Below, in pieces: positions 14,209-15,963 of a DNA stretch of 15,963 bases. Position numbers and translations under genes: made by a program. A model generated the notes under the pieces. It saw only the letters and a program-made list of their open reading frames with translations. It was not told the DNA's origin and searched no databases. Numbering within the stretch: the first letter of the stretch is position 1; each line of letters opens with the position of its first letter. The stretch covers positions 1 through 15,963 of the forward strand of contig JBDLII010000032.1 of assembly GCA_039714995.1 (NCBI GenBank), in the 5' to 3' direction. Origin of the DNA: Sva-25 sp039714995. Lineage in GTDB: Bacteria; Pseudomonadota; Gammaproteobacteria; Chromatiales; Chromatiaceae.

Positions 14209-14469
14209 ATGAAGCAATATAAAAAGATGTTGATGGCTGCGATCGCCGGTGCTTTCGTACTTGGTCTCTCGACGGCAGCTTTTGCCGGCAAGCCGGGTAT
14301 GGAGAAGTGCATGGGTATCGTCAAGGCCGGCATGAATGACTGCGGCACCAGCAAGCATGCCTGTGCAGGTCAGGCGACTGCCGATGGCGACGCCGAGGAG
14401 TGGGTCTACGTCCCTGAAGGAGCCTGCGAGAAGATCGTCGGCGGCAAGGTCAAGGCTGCAAAAAAGTAA
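14209..14469 (+). CDS. DUF2282 small secreted cysteine protein (bufferin-precursor-like, BufA1 type)
   Basis: The 86-aa protein has a clear Sec signal peptide (positively charged MKQYKK, hydrophobic core, cleavage likely after A26 in AFA-G). The mature part of 60 residues has four cysteines: C34 (EKCMGIVKAG), C45 (NDCG), C52 (HACAG) and C73 (EGACEKIVGG). This arrangement, with EWVYVPEG before the last cysteine, is characteristic of DUF2282. Members of that family are precursors of bufferins, exported peptides whose cysteines are modified by a DUF692 enzyme with a DUF2063 partner and which are proposed to sequester copper. Neither enzyme is encoded in this window, so whether this peptide is modified is unknown. 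Translation should be strong (GAGGAA at 14195-14200, 8 bases from ATG). It is followed by doxX and is divergent from an ECF sigma operon. Confidence 0.88.
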   Translation: MKQYKKMLMAAIAGAFVLGLSTAAFAGKPGMEKCMGIVKAGMNDCGTSKHACAGQATADGDAEEWVYVPEGACEKIVGGKVKAAKK

Positions 14470-14495
14470 ATCAATAACGATTATCCGTGAAGCCG

Positions 14496-14528
14496 GGCTG
14501 ACTGAATCCGCTTGCGGGTTCAGTAGCC
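14496..14528 (+). promoter_or_regulatory. Stable hairpin between DUF2282 gene and doxX
   Basis: CTGAATCCG (14502-14510) pairs with CGGGTTCAG (14515-14523) around a CTTG tetraloop. The stem extends by A-T and, past one bulged G (14500), by GGCT (14496-14499) with AGCC (14525-14528), for about 14 pairs including one G-U. No T run follows, so it is more likely an mRNA-stabilising or attenuating structure than a full terminator. Confidence 0.7.
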
Positions 14529-14585
14529 TGGAGCGCCGGGAGAGCAGTCTCTTTGCGTTGAAACAACGGAAGAGGGGAACAAGTA

Positions 14586-15032
14586 ATGAAAAATTTCTTT
14601 GCCGATTTCTTAATGGCGGAGTGCAAGCCGACCGACCTGATCCTGAAACCACTGCTGTTGCTTGGTTTCCGTCTCTACGTGGCCAAGGCCTTTTTTGACT
14701 CGGGTCTGACCAAGATCCAGAGCTGGTCGACCACGCTGGATCTGTTTCGCTATGAGTACTCGGTGCCGCTGCTGTCACCAGAAATTGCTGCCTGGTTGGG
14801 GACGGCCACAGAGCTTATCGTGCCGGTAGTCATCGCATTCGGCCTGCTGACACGGCCCGCGGCACTGGTGCTGTTCATCTTCAACATCGTTGCTGCTACC
14901 TCATATCCCGACATCTCGCCTGCCGGAGAGTGGCAGCATGTTGTGTGGGGAGTGATGCTGGCGGTGGTTTTCGTCTTCGGCCCCGGAAAGATCTCGCTGG
15001 ATCTGTTCCTGAGCAAATACCTGAAGCGCTGA
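14586..15032 (+). CDS. DoxX family membrane protein
   Basis: The 148-aa inner-membrane protein has four predicted helices (about 18-38, 65-88, 90-108, 116-135). It carries the DoxX-family pattern RLYVAKAFFDSGLTKIQSW in the first helix and its following loop, and PLLSPEIAAWLGTATELIVPVVIAFGLLTRPAAL across the second and third (quoted in parts: PLLSPEIAAWLGTATE, LIVPVVIAFGLLTRP). DoxX proteins are linked to quinone-coupled oxidation of sulfur compounds, but many are uncharacterised and often sit beside DUF2282 genes. The ribosome binding site GAGGGGA (14572-14578) is 7 bases from the ATG. The gene is probably cotranscribed with the DUF2282 gene 116 bases upstream, with a strong hairpin in between that may lower its expression relative to the precursor. 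A REP doublet follows the stop. Confidence 0.88.
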   Translation: MKNFFADFLMAECKPTDLILKPLLLLGFRLYVAKAFFDSGLTKIQSWSTTLDLFRYEYSVPLLSPEIAAWLGTATELIVPVVIAFGLLTRPAALVLFIFNIVAATSYPDISPAGEWQHVVWGVMLAVVFVFGPGKISLDLFLSKYLKR

Positions 15033-15070
15033 TCAAGAGATTACGAACGCAGGTTCTCAATCATCCTTGC

Positions 15071-15144
15071 ATAATCGCGGTCAGAAGACTGCTCCTACAT
15101 CTGGTTCAACATCGTTGCGTAGGAGCGGTCTTCTGACCGCGATT
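15071..15144. repeat. REP doublet family A, copy 3
   Basis: The arms are at about 15073-15099 and 15119-15144, inverted around a 19-base spacer. The left inner hairpin is GCGGTC-AGAA-GACTGC (one wobble) and the right is GCGGTC-TTCT-GACCGC. The doublet sits between doxX and a convergent outer-membrane protein gene, followed 14 bases later by a family B half copy. Confidence 0.9.
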
Positions 15145-15158
15145 GAAATGAGAGTCTT

Positions 15159-15195
15159 GTAGGGTCGCTATAACCGCAGGGCATTGCGCCGCATG
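15159..15195. repeat. REP-like family B, half copy 3
   Basis: The sequence from GTAGGGTCGCTATAACC to GCGCCGCATGG matches the left half of the copy at 9925. The right arm is missing and the sequence runs into the stop codon of the outer-membrane protein gene at 15201. The similarity to the 9925 copy includes an upstream AGAGTCT. Confidence 0.75.
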
Positions 15196-15200
15196 GGTTG

Positions 15201-15953
15201 CTAGAAATCAAACGCCAGCCCGAAAAGCGGTCCGTGGGTGATCGTATCGTAAGCGAAGCGCTGTGGGGTTCCCTTGCGGCCCTCTTCGTAATCGACTCCG
15301 GTCGCCTTGTAGGCGATCTCCAGGGAAACGGTGTCGTTGAAGCGGTAGAAGACGCCGGCCGCAGTTGACCAGGTAAAATCGGACTCTATCCCAAAGCCCC
15401 CGATATCTCCCCGAACATAGGGGGTCCAGGCGGAACCGGTCTCCTGGGTCCAGCGCATGCCGATGACCGGATCCACCCAGTCGGGATTCTTCTTCGCACT
15501 AACCGATCCGGGAAAGGCGGCAGGGTCCACCTTGAGGCTCAGGTCGTTGTCCCACCAGCGAATACCGCCGTAGATATCGAGGATGCCGGCGTTTTGTACC
15601 AAACGGCGGTTGACGAAGGCCTCCAGCACACCCTGTCGTGCGCTCGCCTTCACGACTCCGGCACGGCCGCTCTTCTCGTGACTCAGATCCATGAAGCCGT
15701 AGTCGAGAATAACTCCCCAGCCACTCTCGTGATGGGCTTCGAAATGGACCATCGCCGCCATATCGAGGTTATCAAGGATCGTATTGAAATCGACAGCCAC
15801 TTCGGCCCCACTGACCCGGCCGACGTCTGCATCGCCATCGATGCTCGTGACCATGCCATAGGGTTCGATTCTGAATTGCCAGTCGTCGGCGGCCATCGCC
15901 TGCAACGGAAGGTATGACGCAAACAGGGAGGCGATTAGAATTTTTTTCATCAT
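15201..15953 (-). CDS. Secreted outer-membrane beta-barrel protein, unknown function
   Basis: The 250-aa protein has a signal peptide (MMKKILIASLFASYLPLQAM, cleavage likely after A-M-A before ADDW). Many alternating amphipathic strands follow, such as WGVILDYGFMDLSHE, GILDIYGGIRWWDNDLSL, WTPYVRGDIGGFGIES, TAAGVFYRFNDTVSLEIAYK and HGPLFGLAFDF. It ends in phenylalanine, as expected for an outer-membrane barrel recognised by the BAM machinery. The size suggests 8-10 strands, similar in class to OmpW or OmpA-like porin folds, but I do not recognise a specific family. GAGGAAA lies upstream at about 15956-15962; the spacing suits the second ATG (15948-15950) slightly better than the first. It is convergent with doxX. 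Substrate and role cannot be read from the sequence. Confidence 0.8.
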   Translation of the reverse strand: MMKKILIASLFASYLPLQAMAADDWQFRIEPYGMVTSIDGDADVGRVSGAEVAVDFNTILDNLDMAAMVHFEAHHESGWGVILDYGFMDLSHEKSGRAGVVKASARQGVLEAFVNRRLVQNAGILDIYGGIRWWDNDLSLKVDPAAFPGSVSAKKNPDWVDPVIGMRWTQETGSAWTPYVRGDIGGFGIESDFTWSTAAGVFYRFNDTVSLEIAYKATGVDYEEGRKGTPQRFAYDTITHGPLFGLAFDF

Positions 15954-15963
15954 GTTTTCCTCA

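Overview
The window reads as a chromosomal segment of a gammaproteobacterium, probably from the sulfur-oxidising/Chromatiales side of the class. That placement is an inference from protein character, the GC-rich coding sequence, the gammaproteobacterial block yhbY-rlmE-ftsH-folP-glmM, and abundant REP-like palindromes headed by GTAG. No 16S or other direct taxonomic marker is present.

Layout. Positions 1-2476 hold the 3' part of a family-5 (UDGb-type) uracil-DNA glycosylase, open at the left edge, followed one base later by uvrC; both are DNA repair genes. pgsA (phosphatidylglycerophosphate synthase) follows from 2641 to 3201. Positions 3382-6574 carry yajC and a fused secDF, the ancillary part of the Sec translocase; SecD and SecF are usually separate proteins in Gammaproteobacteria. 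yhbY (minus) and rlmE (plus) diverge at about 7170-7242, both acting on ribosome assembly or rRNA. They are followed by ftsH (membrane AAA+ protease), folP (folate synthesis) and glmM (cell-wall precursor synthesis); folP and glmM overlap by 4 bases. The tRNA genes that follow pgsA in E. coli, tgt before yajC, and secG after glmM are not here.

The right part (12737-15032) is an accessory module. An ECF sigma factor and a DUF3379-type candidate anti-sigma factor form a minus-strand operon that ends in a clear intrinsic terminator. They diverge from a small secreted four-cysteine DUF2282 protein (bufferin-precursor family) and a DoxX-family membrane protein. The DUF692 and DUF2063 genes that normally accompany DUF2282 bufferin precursors are absent. 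The promoter region holds several palindromes, and a very stable hairpin separates the precursor from doxX. A secreted outer-membrane beta-barrel protein on the minus strand closes the window.

The gaps between operons are packed with palindromic repeats of at least five families: a 24-28 bp REP doublet (three copies), a second GTAG-headed REP-like family (four copies, some half copies), a CACAGATAC-type element with about 33 bp inverted ends, and a nested island at 12381-12662 in which a CACGGAA-type inverted-end element encloses two other repeats.

The most interesting points are the bufferin-like locus without its modification enzymes, the in-frame SecDF fusion, the REP arms whose variants preserve intra-arm base pairing, and possible RNA or operator structures upstream of the sigma factor gene, the DUF2282 gene and ftsH.
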